Shown one piece after another: positions 19,400 through 30,087 of a stretch of DNA of 64,000 bases. Source of the stretch: Yarrowia lipolytica (lineage: Eukaryota > Ascomycota > Dipodascomycetes > Dipodascales). The DNA lies in NCBI RefSeq assembly GCF_001761485.1, contig NC_090773.1, positions 1,426,001 through 1,490,000 of the forward strand, given 5' to 3'. Each line of letters starts with the position of its first letter. Position 1 is the first letter of the stretch. Both the position numbers and the translations under genes were made by a program. The notes beneath the pieces were generated by a model. The model worked only from the letters and a program-made list of their open reading frames with translations. It had not been told where the DNA came from and did not search any database.

Positions 19400-19660
19400 G
19401 ATGACACACTCTTCATCTGCATTATGTTTAGGTTGATAATGCAGGCGTCGTGGTTATTAACCAACACGATACACAATTCTATACGGCGAGATCAGATAAT
19501 AGTAAAAGATGGTGCTAAAATCAGTCAAGGAGTTTCTGCTTCGCTTCTCCACTTACTGGTCAGTCTATCGCCGTGTTTGTAGCGATCGTAATTGTCTCCA
19601 TATCTCCTTCTAGTGATTGCACTTCTACCTCCAGTTCATATAAATATGTATTATAGTACA

Positions 19661-20578
19661 CTAGACCAAACCCAGATAATCCTCCTTGATAGTACCAATG
19701 GCAAACATTTCTCCCACGTCGGCTCGCACTCCGACAATCTTCAGTCGCACCCGACTTCCCTTTTCAATGACCTGATCTTCACTGACGTATGCTGGTGGGT
19801 TTGCGCTAGGGTTGAACTTCATGTCAGGAGGAATCAGATGGGACGAGACAAACACGGACAAGGGGCCCACGTCGCCAAAGAAGCCCATCTTGTTCACGTT
19901 GGTCACTATCGCATCCACCACCTCGTTTTTGAACGGTCTCCACACAATGGCTCGGTAGTTGACTGTGAACTCGGCCGAGCCGTTGGAAGGCACCACTCTG
20001 CCTTTGCCAATGTCGAACGGCTGGTCCAGCACGCACAGAATGTAGCCGAATTCTCCGGTGCAAGTGCCCTCCACGTCCGCCAGCAGCTTGGACCGCAGGT
20101 ATTGGCCCATCTGGGGGCCAAAGTATGACGGATGCAGAGTCAGAGAGAGCGTCAAGTCTTTCTGCGTTAGTTCTGTGGAAATTTGGCAACCTCGTTGTGC
20201 CAAGCTCCGTTGGAGTCTCCATCGCCCGTCCATCGCCTGGTAGAGGCTTCAAATTTGTAGGATAAAACAACACGCTTGTGGTGCTCGTGCTCGTGTGGTT
20301 CCGTGCTGAAAGTGTTATGTCATGTGTACAGCTGAAGAACCGAGTAGACACTCAGCTGAGATAGGAGACTTCGTCACATGCTCACTCCTCCATCCCTCAC
20401 CTCTCAACACCACGGACATGACACCATCCACCGTTCTCTCGTCGTCGAACATCACCATACCACAGCCCATCGAATCACGGGCCGATCTGGTGTCTGAACA
20501 CGTGATTCCACCCGTCTGACATCATCCATTCATGTCTTTGCGCCTGCTTCGCCTTCCCATACTCACAACAAAAAACAT
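19661..20578 (-). CDS. RPB7: RNA polymerase II subunit Rpb7, with a 12-nt first exon
   Basis: Coding parts on the minus strand are 20567-20578 and 19661-20161, separated by a 405-bp intron (GTGAGT donor, CTAACGCAG acceptor). The first exon encodes only MFFV; the second starts [17 protein letters not shown]. The joined 170-residue protein aligns end to end with yeast Rpb7 (171 residues, MFFIKDLSL start). Rpb7 pairs with Rpb4 to form the Pol II stalk that binds nascent RNA. The N-terminal domain holds [17 protein letters not shown]; the C-terminal OB domain runs from about 85 and ends IKEDYLGLV. Reading through the acceptor yields an open but unconserved extension, which I reject as the start. 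The long leading intron could carry regulatory sequence. Confidence 0.93.
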
Positions 20579-21199
20579 GCCGATGGTTTCTGGAGGTCTT
20601 GACCGAGTATCTCTCTTGACGAAACTGTGAAGCTAAAAAAAGGTGTTTTGGGAGAAGCTCGAGACATGTCGTAGAGGCGGTGTAAATAGATGTGTTGAGA
20701 ATAAATGTCTTCGGAACCTGGTTCATTCTCAAGGATGCAGTATTGTGCAATGTTGTATTGAGCGGGTTTGGTCAGAGTCGCCGTACCGTGTCTGATACCG
20801 CTAATACTGCTTCAGCTGACTGTTGTGGACTGCTGCTTATTAATCATAGTATCTCCCACCTCCACTGCAATAAAGTTGCTGGGTCACGTGCCACTCGGGG
20901 TGTTTTATGTTAAGGATGATGGGTAAATGTGAAGGAGTATTGTACGTAGCGACGACTGTGTGGGAAGTGAGGTGCTTGTAATTGGAGAATGACGATATCC
21001 GACGGGTTGAACAGATCTTGTATAATTGTTGGAGTCAGATTTGTGTCTGTTCTTTAACTAATTAGTGGTTGTAGATGCACGTTACTTGAACTGTTGGTCA
21101 GTATTGGTTGAGATGAAGCTGTGTGGTGTGTCTACTCTACAGTGCGAGTGGTGTTGTGATGAGTTGTAAAATTCATTTCTATAAATAAGTGTGGGCGTC
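20579..21199. other. Intergenic region between the RPB7 start and the secreted-protein gene end
   Basis: A 621-bp region that must contain the RPB7 promoter at its left and the 3' end of the secreted-protein gene at its right. A CACGTG sits near 20884. No gene seen. Confidence 0.5.
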
Positions 21200-21736
21200 T
21201 TACTTCTGTTGTTGGACGCCAGTGGCTCCCAGAGTGAACTTGAATGGCTCCTCGCAGGTGTAGTTAGCGCTGCCCAGAAGGTACACCTCCTGGCCTCCGA
21301 CTACAGCTCCGTCTTCGGAGGTGCACGAGTAAAACTCCTGAGAGCCCTTGTAGTAGACCTCGCTGACAAACGAGCCTCCTCCCTGGATGAGCCAGCCAGC
21401 GGTGGAGTTGGAGGAGGTACTGGAGGGCTGCGAGACAACCAGCTGGCCGTTTGCAGCAACAGTAATCTCGCCACCAGAGGGTCCGTTGGACACAACAGCC
21501 AGCTGCTTGTCCTTAACGTCCACCTCAAGTGGGGAGACGGAGGAGTTGCCCTTCTCAAGACCAAAGACCACCTTGTTGTCTCTGAGCTGGAGAGGCTTCA
21601 TTCCCATGGCCCCGGCGCCAGGGTGAAGACGAAGGGTGAATCGCGTAGCAGAAGGACTGTTGCTGTAGTCCTGAACAGGAGCTGCAAAGACACCAGTGGC
21701 AGCTGTGGCTAGGGTGGCGTAGTACTTGAAGAACAT
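21200..21736 (-). CDS. Small secreted or cell-wall protein
   Basis: The 178-residue product begins with a clear signal peptide (MFFKYYATLATAATGVFA, cleavage probably before APVQ). The mature part has N-glycosylation sequons (NSS, NST, NYT) and a central segment rich in Ser and Thr. Two cysteines flank the C-terminal region (FYSCTSEDG and NYTCEE) and could form a disulphide. There is no C-terminal hydrophobic tail, so no GPI anchor is expected. The pattern of a beta-rich body with a GWLI turn and paired Cys recalls the fungal PhiA-like cell-wall proteins, but only loosely. A good TATA box 58 bp upstream suggests a strongly expressed or regulated gene. Confidence 0.6.
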   Translation of the reverse strand: MFFKYYATLATAATGVFAAPVQDYSNSPSATRFTLRLHPGAGAMGMKPLQLRDNKVVFGLEKGNSSVSPLEVDVKDKQLAVVSNGPSGGEITVAANGQLVVSQPSSTSSNSTAGWLIQGGGSFVSEVYYKGSQEFYSCTSEDGAVVGGQEVYLLGSANYTCEEPFKFTLGATGVQQQK

Positions 21737-22958
21737 GGTGATGGTGAAAGTAGTTGTGAGGGGAGTGCGATGGACTGAGAGCAGTGTCCACTATTTATAT
21801 ATATCTCACCACTCAGATAGACTACCGTATACAGCAATTGTCACAGAAGATACTGTATAACCAGCACATTGCATCATATTGCAGAGGAGTATCAAGAGAT
21901 GGATGGTCCTGCATATGTCAGGTACCCGTTCTGAAACGAGGGGCTGTGCAGAGAGAGGTGTATTGTGGTAAATGAAAGAGCGATTGAGAAACAAATGACG
22001 CAAATCAATTGATCAATTCGTCACAGGGACTCTTTCGAATAAAAATTCAACCCCGTATGATCATCTCAACCTCATTCAAGCGGTGCTATCCGAAGACGAT
22101 TGAGTTCAACCGAACACCATTGTGATGAACATCCTACTGTATGAAGAGAGGTACAGTATGTGCATAACAGTGTAGTAAGTGAAGAAAATAGGAAGACATT
22201 GGGAGTCGTACATGCGTGAGAATGTGTTACAGATGGAGCATGATACAAGTGTTTGCTTCTTTGGAATGAGCACCTATCATGCCATGCTACCCCCTTCCTA
22301 CATGCCATCTTCAACTTTTCTGTCTCGATCTTCCTCATTGTAAGATATCGGTTCAAGGTCTGATGATGAGCAGTATTTAATGCAATAGTTCAACCTCCGA
22401 TCTTTCCCTGATCATCCATGTATCGCTGTTGATCATGTTTACTTCTGACAGTGCTGTTACACAGTGCTCCTCTGGCGTACACTGTTCCCTTCCCTATCAA
22501 GGCTGTGTCTTTGAGGTAGGAGATTGCACCAGTGTCTCATCAATCAGGGAATGTGAGACATACAGCGGGTCAACAGCGGAACTTTTGGGATGGCACTTAG
22601 GGTGTTTCTTCAGCCAACTTTCAACCGCCATCTTCCAAGTTTGTACGAATACGTTTCCAGTCGTTTGTTAAAGCACCCAACTGATAAGTCAACTAACTAA
22701 TACGGTTTACTGGACGAAGAGATGGTGTGCTGAGTGACGGCGTCCAATGGGTAGATATAAAGCAGAAAAGAGAGCCAACTAAATCAAATGTCTCTTCTTT
22801 GCCTTCCAAGATGACTCCCCGTCTATTGACGTTGTACGACACTCAAGTAGTCAAGTCACTTGTACCGCACTCCACTAACCCCGCTATCAACGCCTTATGC
22901 ATCAACTCAAAATAATTATCTGGCATCAGACAACTCCGTGATATCAACCCAACACAGC
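21737..22958. promoter_or_regulatory. Divergent intergenic region, secreted protein/pseudouridine fusion
   Basis: A 1.2-kb region between two divergent starts. It holds the TATA box above, an AATCAATTGATCAATT-type palindrome near 22004-22018, and no recognisable gene. Its length suggests complex regulation. Confidence 0.5.
21794..21801 (-). promoter_or_regulatory. TATA box of the secreted-protein gene
   Basis: TATATAAA on the minus strand lies 58 bp upstream of the ATG at 21736. Its position and match are typical of a TATA-dependent yeast promoter. Confidence 0.6.
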
Positions 22959-25269
22959 ATGCTTTCAATTCGACGAATCGCAAGTCAAAAGCCGATTTTC
23001 CAAACTTTGGTTTTTCGCCAGTTTGCCACCGCCCCACCCAGATCGCCCCTCGTCATCTCGGAGGAGATCCAGCAGGCCATCAATGACAAGAAGCCCGTGA
23101 TCGCACTGGAATCCACCATCATCACCCATGGGCTGCCATATCCTCAGAATCTGCAGATGCATAGCGATACGGAGCAGATCATTCGTAAGGAAGGCGGAAT
23201 CCCCGCCCTCACGGCTTTCGTCAACGGTGTGCCTCGAGTGGGAGTTCCTGAGGAGGAGGTCAAGGTGCTGGCCGAAAACACAGACGGAAACCACATCAAG
23301 GTGTCGAGACGCGATATTGGCTACGTCATGGCAAATGGACTCATGGGAGGCACCACCGTGGCTGCCACCATGATTCTGGCTCACATGGCAGGTATCAAGG
23401 TGTTTGCTACCGGAGGCATTGGAGGAGTGCATCGAGGTGCGGAGTCGACATTTGATATCTCTGCCGATCTCGACGAGCTGTCCAATACCCCCGTGGCTGT
23501 GGTCTGCGCTGGCCCAAAGTCCATTCTCGACATTCCTCTGACCGTTGAGTACCTGGAGACCAAGGGCGTGCATGTGAGCACCTATGGAGCCGACGGGACA
23601 AACATTCCTGGATTCTTCACCACCGATTCGGGCGTCAGCAGCCCCTACAACTTCTTCGACACCCTGGAGGCCGCTAAGATCATCCAAGCTAACTCCTCGA
23701 TGAACCTCCAGTCCGGAACGGTCTGGTGTGTGCCTCCTCCCGACCCCATCCCTTCCAACCTCATCCATGACGTGATTGACCAGGCCCTGGTGGAAGCCAA
23801 CGAGCTGGGCATTAAGGGTAAGGCTACGACCCCCTTCCTTCTGGACGCCATTCGACGGGAATACCCCGAGGTGCTCAAAACTAACATTGGACTGGTCCAG
23901 CAGAACGCCGTTATCGCGACCCGTATCGCCAGCGATCTGGCAACCCTAGAGGTAGGTGGCAAGTTTGAATACTGAACACATAGTGAGTGACAACTAACAC
24001 ATAAACCAAATACTAATATAGAGCGGTAGACCCACAAGTGGAGGTTCTGGCTTCATGCCTGCTTCCCCTAGTGTCCCCAAAAAGGCTGCTAGACCCCAAA
24101 CCATCACGCCGCTGGCTGTAGTTGGTGGAGTGGCGATGGACGTAACATGCGGTATTTCTGGCTCACAGCTGGGCACTTCTCATCCCGGAAAGGTGACCAA
24201 CTCAATTGGAGGTGTGGGTCATAACATCGTTCTGGCTATCCATTACACTGGGTCCAAGCATGGTATCTCCCCACGGCTCATCTCGGCAGTGGGTCAGGAC
24301 GGGGATGGAAACGAGATTTTATCGCACATGGAAAAGGTGGGTTTGGATACCAGTGGCATCAAGCAGGACTCTAAGGAGGGAACAGCCAGATATGTGGCTA
24401 TGCATGACAAGAACGGAGACCTCGTTGTGGCATGTGCGGATATGGACATTATCCAGAACCTCGACGTGGTTCATATTGGCCAGCAGCTTACTACAGCTCA
24501 GCCAAAGTGGATCATGATGGACGGAAATATCGGACTGGAGGCCAAAAAGGAGGTGCTCAAATACGCACGGGACAAGTCTGCACAGGTGGCATTCGAACCC
24601 ACGTCTGTCCCCAAAGCCGCTGCTCTTTCCGAGCTCAATCTGCCCGTTTACCCCAACAACTCCATTGCCTTAGCCACCCCCAACACTGCAGAGCTCGAGG
24701 CCATGTTCGAGGCATTCCACGAGAAGGGCCGATTTGACGTTGACGACTGGTTTCCAGTCATAGACGGTCTTGCTCTCGGAGCTGACTTTAGAAACGGAGC
24801 CACCATGTTGTCGCACCAACATCGTGGACTCAAAGCTATTCTCGAACAAGGAACTCTGGCCCAGGCAATCCACATGCTACCATACATCCCAACTTTGATC
24901 ATCAAGGGCGGAGCCAACGGCGTCGTCGTCTTCCAACTCATTGATGATATCGAGTCTGCCATTCATTCACAGCGTTCTGCTTCCAATAAAACGCCTGGCC
25001 TGTTCCAGAAGGGCAACGCTGCGAGTGGAAACACCAAGGTCGGCGTCTACATGCAGTACTTTGAGCCCGAAGAAGTGGGCAGTCAGTCGATTGTAAGCGT
25101 GACTGGAGCTGGAGACACTCTGTTTGGAACCCTGGCCATGGAGATTGTCAAGGACGAGTCCTGGTTGAACGATATGGGAGACAAGAAGAGTGCAGTTGTT
25201 TCTCGAGCCATGAACAATGCTGTGAAGACTATTCAGAGTAAGGACGCTGTCTGCAAGAGCATCCTTTAA
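22959..25269 (+). CDS. Bifunctional pseudouridine-5'-phosphate glycosidase/PfkB kinase, mitochondrial
   Basis: Coding parts are 22959-23951 and 24022-25269; the 70-bp intron has a GTAGGT donor and a TACTAATATAG acceptor, phase 0. The 746-residue product joins a PsuG-type glycosidase (about 30-330), which splits pseudouridine 5'-phosphate into uracil and ribose 5-phosphate, to a PfkB kinase (about 365-746) related to pseudouridine kinase. The glycosidase shows ALESTIITHGLPYPQN and GGIGGVHRGAE; the kinase shows VVGGVAMDVTCG and the anion-hole motif VTGAGDTLFG. The N-terminus (MLSIRRIASQKPIFQTLVFR) is Arg-rich and lacks acidic residues, like a mitochondrial presequence. Unspliced, the frame stops eight codons past the donor and the kinase would be a separate gene. 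Such fusions are known in other fungi and animals. Confidence 0.85.
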
Positions 25270-25672
25270 GTGATTTGCCATGCTTTCTCTTCTTCCACGA
25301 TGTAAATACTTATTTTACACACTACTGTGCAGTAGCAAATACAGAACAAGAGTTGTCGCCTATTGACAGTACAGTACGAGTAGTGTATGTACAGTAGTTA
25401 TACAATATCTATGTGAAATTCGTCGGCAGCTTTCGGCTGATGAACTACGAGTTCTTCGTAATAAATCATCAACGTAATAAGTACACACTATTATCACATT
25501 ACTACATCCAAACCCCTACAGGGGGAGGAGGTCTCCAATCAAATATGTACATTAACTATCTCTCGTAAATCATTGTTATAAGACCGTCCGTGACTGTCTA
25601 AATCGGTTCATTCGTTGTAACAAATCAGTGTAACAACTCGTGGTACGCCCGGTTTGCTTCGCTCACGCTCCC
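25270..25672. other. Convergent intergenic region, fusion gene/HOM3
   Basis: A 403-bp region holding two 3' ends. It contains several GTACAGTA-type repeats (about 25326-25400). No gene seen. Confidence 0.5.
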
Positions 25673-27202
25673 CTAGATTTTCCGTCTAGGACACAACAAG
25701 CCCTGGTGGATGACGTTCAACGCCTTCAGCGCGTCTTTTTCCTCAATAACACACGAGATGTTAATTTCGTTGGCTCCCTGAGAAATCATCTCAATGTTAA
25801 TACCTGCCTGGGCCAGAGTAGAGAAGAACATGCCTGCACATCCGACCATGGCCTTCATTCTCGTTCCGATCAGCGACACAATGGTCATGCCTCGCTTCAC
25901 ATCTACTGTGCCGTACTTTCGCAGCTCCTCCACAGCCTGCTTGAGGTTGGAGTCGGGAGCATGGAAGGCCATCGACACATGGACCTCAGAAGTGGAGATG
26001 AGATCGACGACAAGTTTCTGCTGGTCGAGAGTAGCAAAGATCTTGTTCAAGAAGCCATGACTCTTGGTTCGCTTATTCGAATGAACGTTGAGAACGGTGA
26101 TATTCGATTTGGTAGTGACAGCTGTAGGCTTCTTCTCGTCATCTACAGGAGCAGACACCTGGGGAGTGAATGAGCCAGAGGACAGAGAAGTTAGCGAGTC
26201 GGTGGAAGAAGCCAGATCCTGGACATTGTTTTTCGTTTTCAGGTTGCCCGAGCCGTCAGCAGATGGGTAGATGATAGTTCCTCCTCCCAGGGGGTTTTCC
26301 ACGTTTTTGATTCGGATAGGAATATGGGCCTTAATGACCTGCTCCATGGTGAAGGGGTGGATGACTTCAGATCCGTAGTAGGTCAACTCAGCGGCCTCCT
26401 CGGGGGTAATGATGGGCAGCAGACGGGCAGTGGACACCTTTCTGGGATCGGCAGTGAAGACACCATCGACTTCTTTCCAGATCTGAAGCTCCTTGGCGTC
26501 CAGACCCACAGCCACCAGAGCAGCACACAGATCGGTGTATCCTCGTCCGATCTGGCTTAGGAGGCCTCCCTTGACGGGGCCAAAGAAACCGGTCAACACG
26601 GGCACCATGTTTCCCTTGACAGGAGCAGAGTCCGTGTTAGGAGAGCCGGGAAGAGTGATGATCTCGCCCAGAACACGTCCGAGGTCCGAATAGAACTTGG
26701 GATCTTCGGCATTGGTGGTGGTAACTGCGTGAGACAGGTCAAAGTACCGTGCGTTAACACCAGCGTCCCGCATAACTGCAGTCATGTACATGCAACTGAG
26801 CTTCTCCCCAATGGCCATGATGGAGTCGAGTGTTCGGGGGGAGATCTCAGAAATGATTTCAGCAGCAGCCAGGATTCGCAACAGCTGGTCGCACTCGCCG
26901 TTGATGTCGGCATTGAGGTTTTCGAGCAGTTCGGGGTTCTTGACGTCACGCTTAGCAGCTGCAAGATGGTCTTCTCGGATAGACTCAATGATGGGGTTGT
27001 AGGCGTCTGATCCGAGAAGAGCAGAGTCAGCAGCAGCAATAAGACGGGTGGTGGTTCCCTCGGCCTTGGTTCCGGTAGATCGGGCTGAGCAGACCACAGC
27101 CACGTCGTAAGACTGCGAGTACTGCTGCACAATGTCGTTGCAGATGTTTTTGGGGAACTTGCCGACCGATGTTCCTCCGAACTTTTGGACGATCCAGGTC
27201 AT
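25673..27202 (-). CDS. HOM3: Aspartate kinase Hom3
   Basis: The 509-residue enzyme phosphorylates L-aspartate, the first step to threonine, methionine and homoserine, in the cytosol. The N-terminus WIVQKFGGTSVGK is the aspartokinase signature. The catalytic domain runs to about 300 and includes MAIGEKLSCMYM and GRGYTDLCAALVAVGLDAKE. Two ACT domains follow (about 350-420 and 430-500), the site of threonine feedback control in yeasts; the second contains GCAGMFFSTLAQAGINIEMIS. Length is close to yeast Hom3 (527). The start is the first in-frame ATG. A consensus Gcn4 site lies 344 bp upstream, matching general amino-acid control. Confidence 0.96.
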   Translation of the reverse strand: MTWIVQKFGGTSVGKFPKNICNDIVQQYSQSYDVAVVCSARSTGTKAEGTTTRLIAAADSALLGSDAYNPIIESIREDHLAAAKRDVKNPELLENLNADINGECDQLLRILAAAEIISEISPRTLDSIMAIGEKLSCMYMTAVMRDAGVNARYFDLSHAVTTTNAEDPKFYSDLGRVLGEIITLPGSPNTDSAPVKGNMVPVLTGFFGPVKGGLLSQIGRGYTDLCAALVAVGLDAKELQIWKEVDGVFTADPRKVSTARLLPIITPEEAAELTYYGSEVIHPFTMEQVIKAHIPIRIKNVENPLGGGTIIYPSADGSGNLKTKNNVQDLASSTDSLTSLSSGSFTPQVSAPVDDEKKPTAVTTKSNITVLNVHSNKRTKSHGFLNKIFATLDQQKLVVDLISTSEVHVSMAFHAPDSNLKQAVEELRKYGTVDVKRGMTIVSLIGTRMKAMVGCAGMFFSTLAQAGINIEMISQGANEINISCVIEEKDALKALNVIHQGLLCPRRKI

Positions 27203-30087
27203 GTTGAATTGGTGAACTCTTGTTGGGTGGGGGGAGAGTGGTAGCAGTTTGGGTGGTTAAACAAGCTGTTGTGGAATGTCGAACTGTCACAGGTTCCAAA
27301 CGGATATTAACTGGTGTACTGTTGAACAGATCGATGTCAGATCAGCCCTGGTAGTTGTAGTTGTGGAAGGTGTTGAAGCGATGAAAAGTAAACCGAATGA
27401 TTTGCTGTCGAGTATAGTTCCAAAGTCGGGTTGTTTCAAACCAAAGCCGCCGAAAAATCGCAGTCTTATACAGTCGTTCAAATGCTCAATCCGTCTGGTA
27501 TAAGTCACAGAGGTTATATGCGAGGTTGGAATTTTCAAACCTTCGTGACTCATCGGAACAATGACGCAAGTGAGCCGAACGGGATTTGAGAAAGGGTTTT
27601 GTAGGCGCCACAATGAACCGATGCACCTGAGTGTTTGGACATTTGAGTATGAGCCTAGTTTGAGCTGATTTCTCGGTCCTCTTTCGTATTCTTCAACTTT
27701 TGCCCAAACTACACACGTCCCTATATCAAACTAATCATGCATAGTCACGTGTACAGTTGACTCGGATATGTGGCATGGGTCAAGTTAGATTAGATGGGGT
27801 ATGGGGATGACAGTACAGCAGATTGAGCTTGATGAGAGACCAGAGTACCAACAGATTATGTTCAGGTGGACATATTGCACATGTACGAGCACGTAACAGG
27901 TACATACCCTACTCGTGGTCGTAACATGAACATACAGTCGCAGTACACTATGTAAATATACTGTCTCTTGAATGGACGAATACATGGTGAATTGATTGTA
28001 CGCAACCATTTCAACAGTGAGAAGACGATTCCTGGCTCGTGGTGAAGACTCTTTCAGCACCAAAAGTACAAGTTCTTGAGCTGTGCGGCTCAGTTAAACT
28101 ACCCAGGATAACGCACTGCTGTGTCTTGGTTCTCACCATTGAAGGCGGGGGATGAGGAGACGCAGGGACACTTGCGGTGGGTGGAATGTGCCACAAATCC
28201 AACCGTGAGAAACAAACACCAAAGTTGCTAGCATCAACGGGTGGTCACGGATGTTACATGCGTGTAACACTACAAGTACATTTCACACTATCGCACCTCT
28301 TTCCTACGGCTAATGTCAACCTTATGAGCCGTGCGATCCGGGGTCACTCCGTCTTTGGAGAGGGGAGGAGAAGACAACGTTGACCCGGGGTTGGCGAATG
28401 AGTCAGGAGTACCAAGTGGTGAAAAGAGTGGGGGGCCGTGGAGGGGTCGGGGAAGGTGATGACTCTTTGCTGGAGCTTTTAATGCGGTGGTATAGTCGTG
28501 GTGGTTTTTGTATTGTACTTTTTAGCACCTCTTGACAAGTGAGGGGATGTATTGTACTTGCGAACACTCTTTCACTGATAATCTACTCAAGAGTTGACAC
28601 TTGGACTCTACTGGAATCGAAGATACTTATATCACTCGTAGAACCGGCTTTCCCTGAAGGTATTGTACATAATCTGGTGCCTACAGTATGTACCTGTTCT
28701 TTCTACTTGTAGTATCACCACATATCAAAACATTTGGAAGCGATTCGGCTCTCGCATGCCAGAATTCGCTACTTGCACAGGAACAACTCATCCACTTCAT
28801 CTTCTCCCTACAAACACCCTACCGGTCTTAGAATGGTGGAAGTTGGCTCTACATTCTTGTCCTGTACTGTCTTCCATGTCGATTTGTATGGGTGAGAAGT
28901 ACAGATTGTGGTTCGCAACTTGGGATCTCAATCACAGCACCGTAGCTACTTCCTTGTGCATGGAACTACTCCGTATCTCGGAAGATCCTGACCCATGAGA
29001 CCCTGATCCCGTAACATCCTGATCTCATAAGGCCTGCGAAGCCTGCACTCCTACACATCCTACTGTACCAGACCTACTGTCAGAATCTGTAGAACCGCTT
29101 CCGAAAGCCCTGGTTAGCTCGAAACCACAACTAATGAAAAACAAACAAACCCCCGAGTACAGTATCCCCGACCTCCAGGGTCGTTCGGCTACTCTATAAC
29201 ATTAGCATCTTTGATTGCCAACCCGCCGTATTCTGGCGCCTTAATCTCACCCTAAAAGTACAGCCAACCTGCTGAGTAAGTCCTCAGGGGAACAAGGAGA
29301 ATGGCACGCACATCGCCAGTCTTTGTTCGAGAGGGAGTAGCGATGCAGTCTCACTCTGATCTCCGCTTATGTAACCCCCCACCCCTCCATTGTGCGTGTG
29401 CAACCAAGTTGTGTACATCCATCCATACAGTGGATTATCGTCTGTGAGACAGGGTGTGTGCAGACAATAGGGTTTGGAGAGGGAGTAGCAATAGCTGTTA
29501 GTCAGCGGATTCCGGTTTGGGAAACTCGTCACAGCAGCACGTTGGTTGGTACAATCCTGTAGGTAGCTATTTCTCTTCTTCCCACCATCCGAACCACCAC
29601 TTTGGAACCCTTCTCACCCTGCTCAACTGGACATGTGTATGGGCAAACCTTACTCCTTTCCCAATCGGGTCGCAAGCCTTGTTTTGGTCCCAGTTCCCAA
29701 ACCCTAAAATCCAAAACAACAGTTAGCTCGCAACGACAATTAAACACCGTGCTACACCTTGTCTGCAACTTCCAGTACCAGTCTTGAGTCTCCCGCCTCG
29801 TCTGTCTGTGTCCCTTCCGTGTCCCATTCCAGGCTCACCAGTCTACCCACGCTCATTCGGCCAGTTTGCAACCTGGCAAGGACTTCAGCACAGAACCCCA
29901 GTGACACAACCCGAAGCGATAGAAACTAAAACGACCAACCCGATCAGTACACGGCCTATTGTTCACAGAATCAAGCGACACGTACACCGTTATTGAGCTG
30001 TCAGTTGTACCCTCGAAAGCAGTCTCCCCCCTAAACGCAACCTCCCATCACCCATCCCACAACATTCCACCCACACACTAATTTCTA
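27203..30087. other. Long divergent intergenic region HOM3/PSR1-like
   Basis: At 2.9 kb this is the longest gene-poor stretch. I found no gene: short frames lack codon bias, and no donor-acceptor pair makes sense. It holds the Gcn4 site; three imperfect 15-16-bp units around TCCTGATC (about 28985-29031); two copies of GAGAGGGAGTAGC near 29328 and 29478; and a C-rich, G-poor leader just before 30088. Unannotated non-coding RNA or a large regulated promoter are possible. Confidence 0.45.
27546..27552. promoter_or_regulatory. Gcn4-type site upstream of HOM3
   Basis: TGACTCA is the palindromic Gcn4/AP-1 consensus. It lies 344 bp upstream of the HOM3 ATG, where general amino-acid control elements are expected. 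Confidence 0.55.

Noticed and set aside
22965-23768. Minus-strand frame opposite the glycosidase domain
   Set aside because: Shadow of a conserved enzyme; no independent signals.
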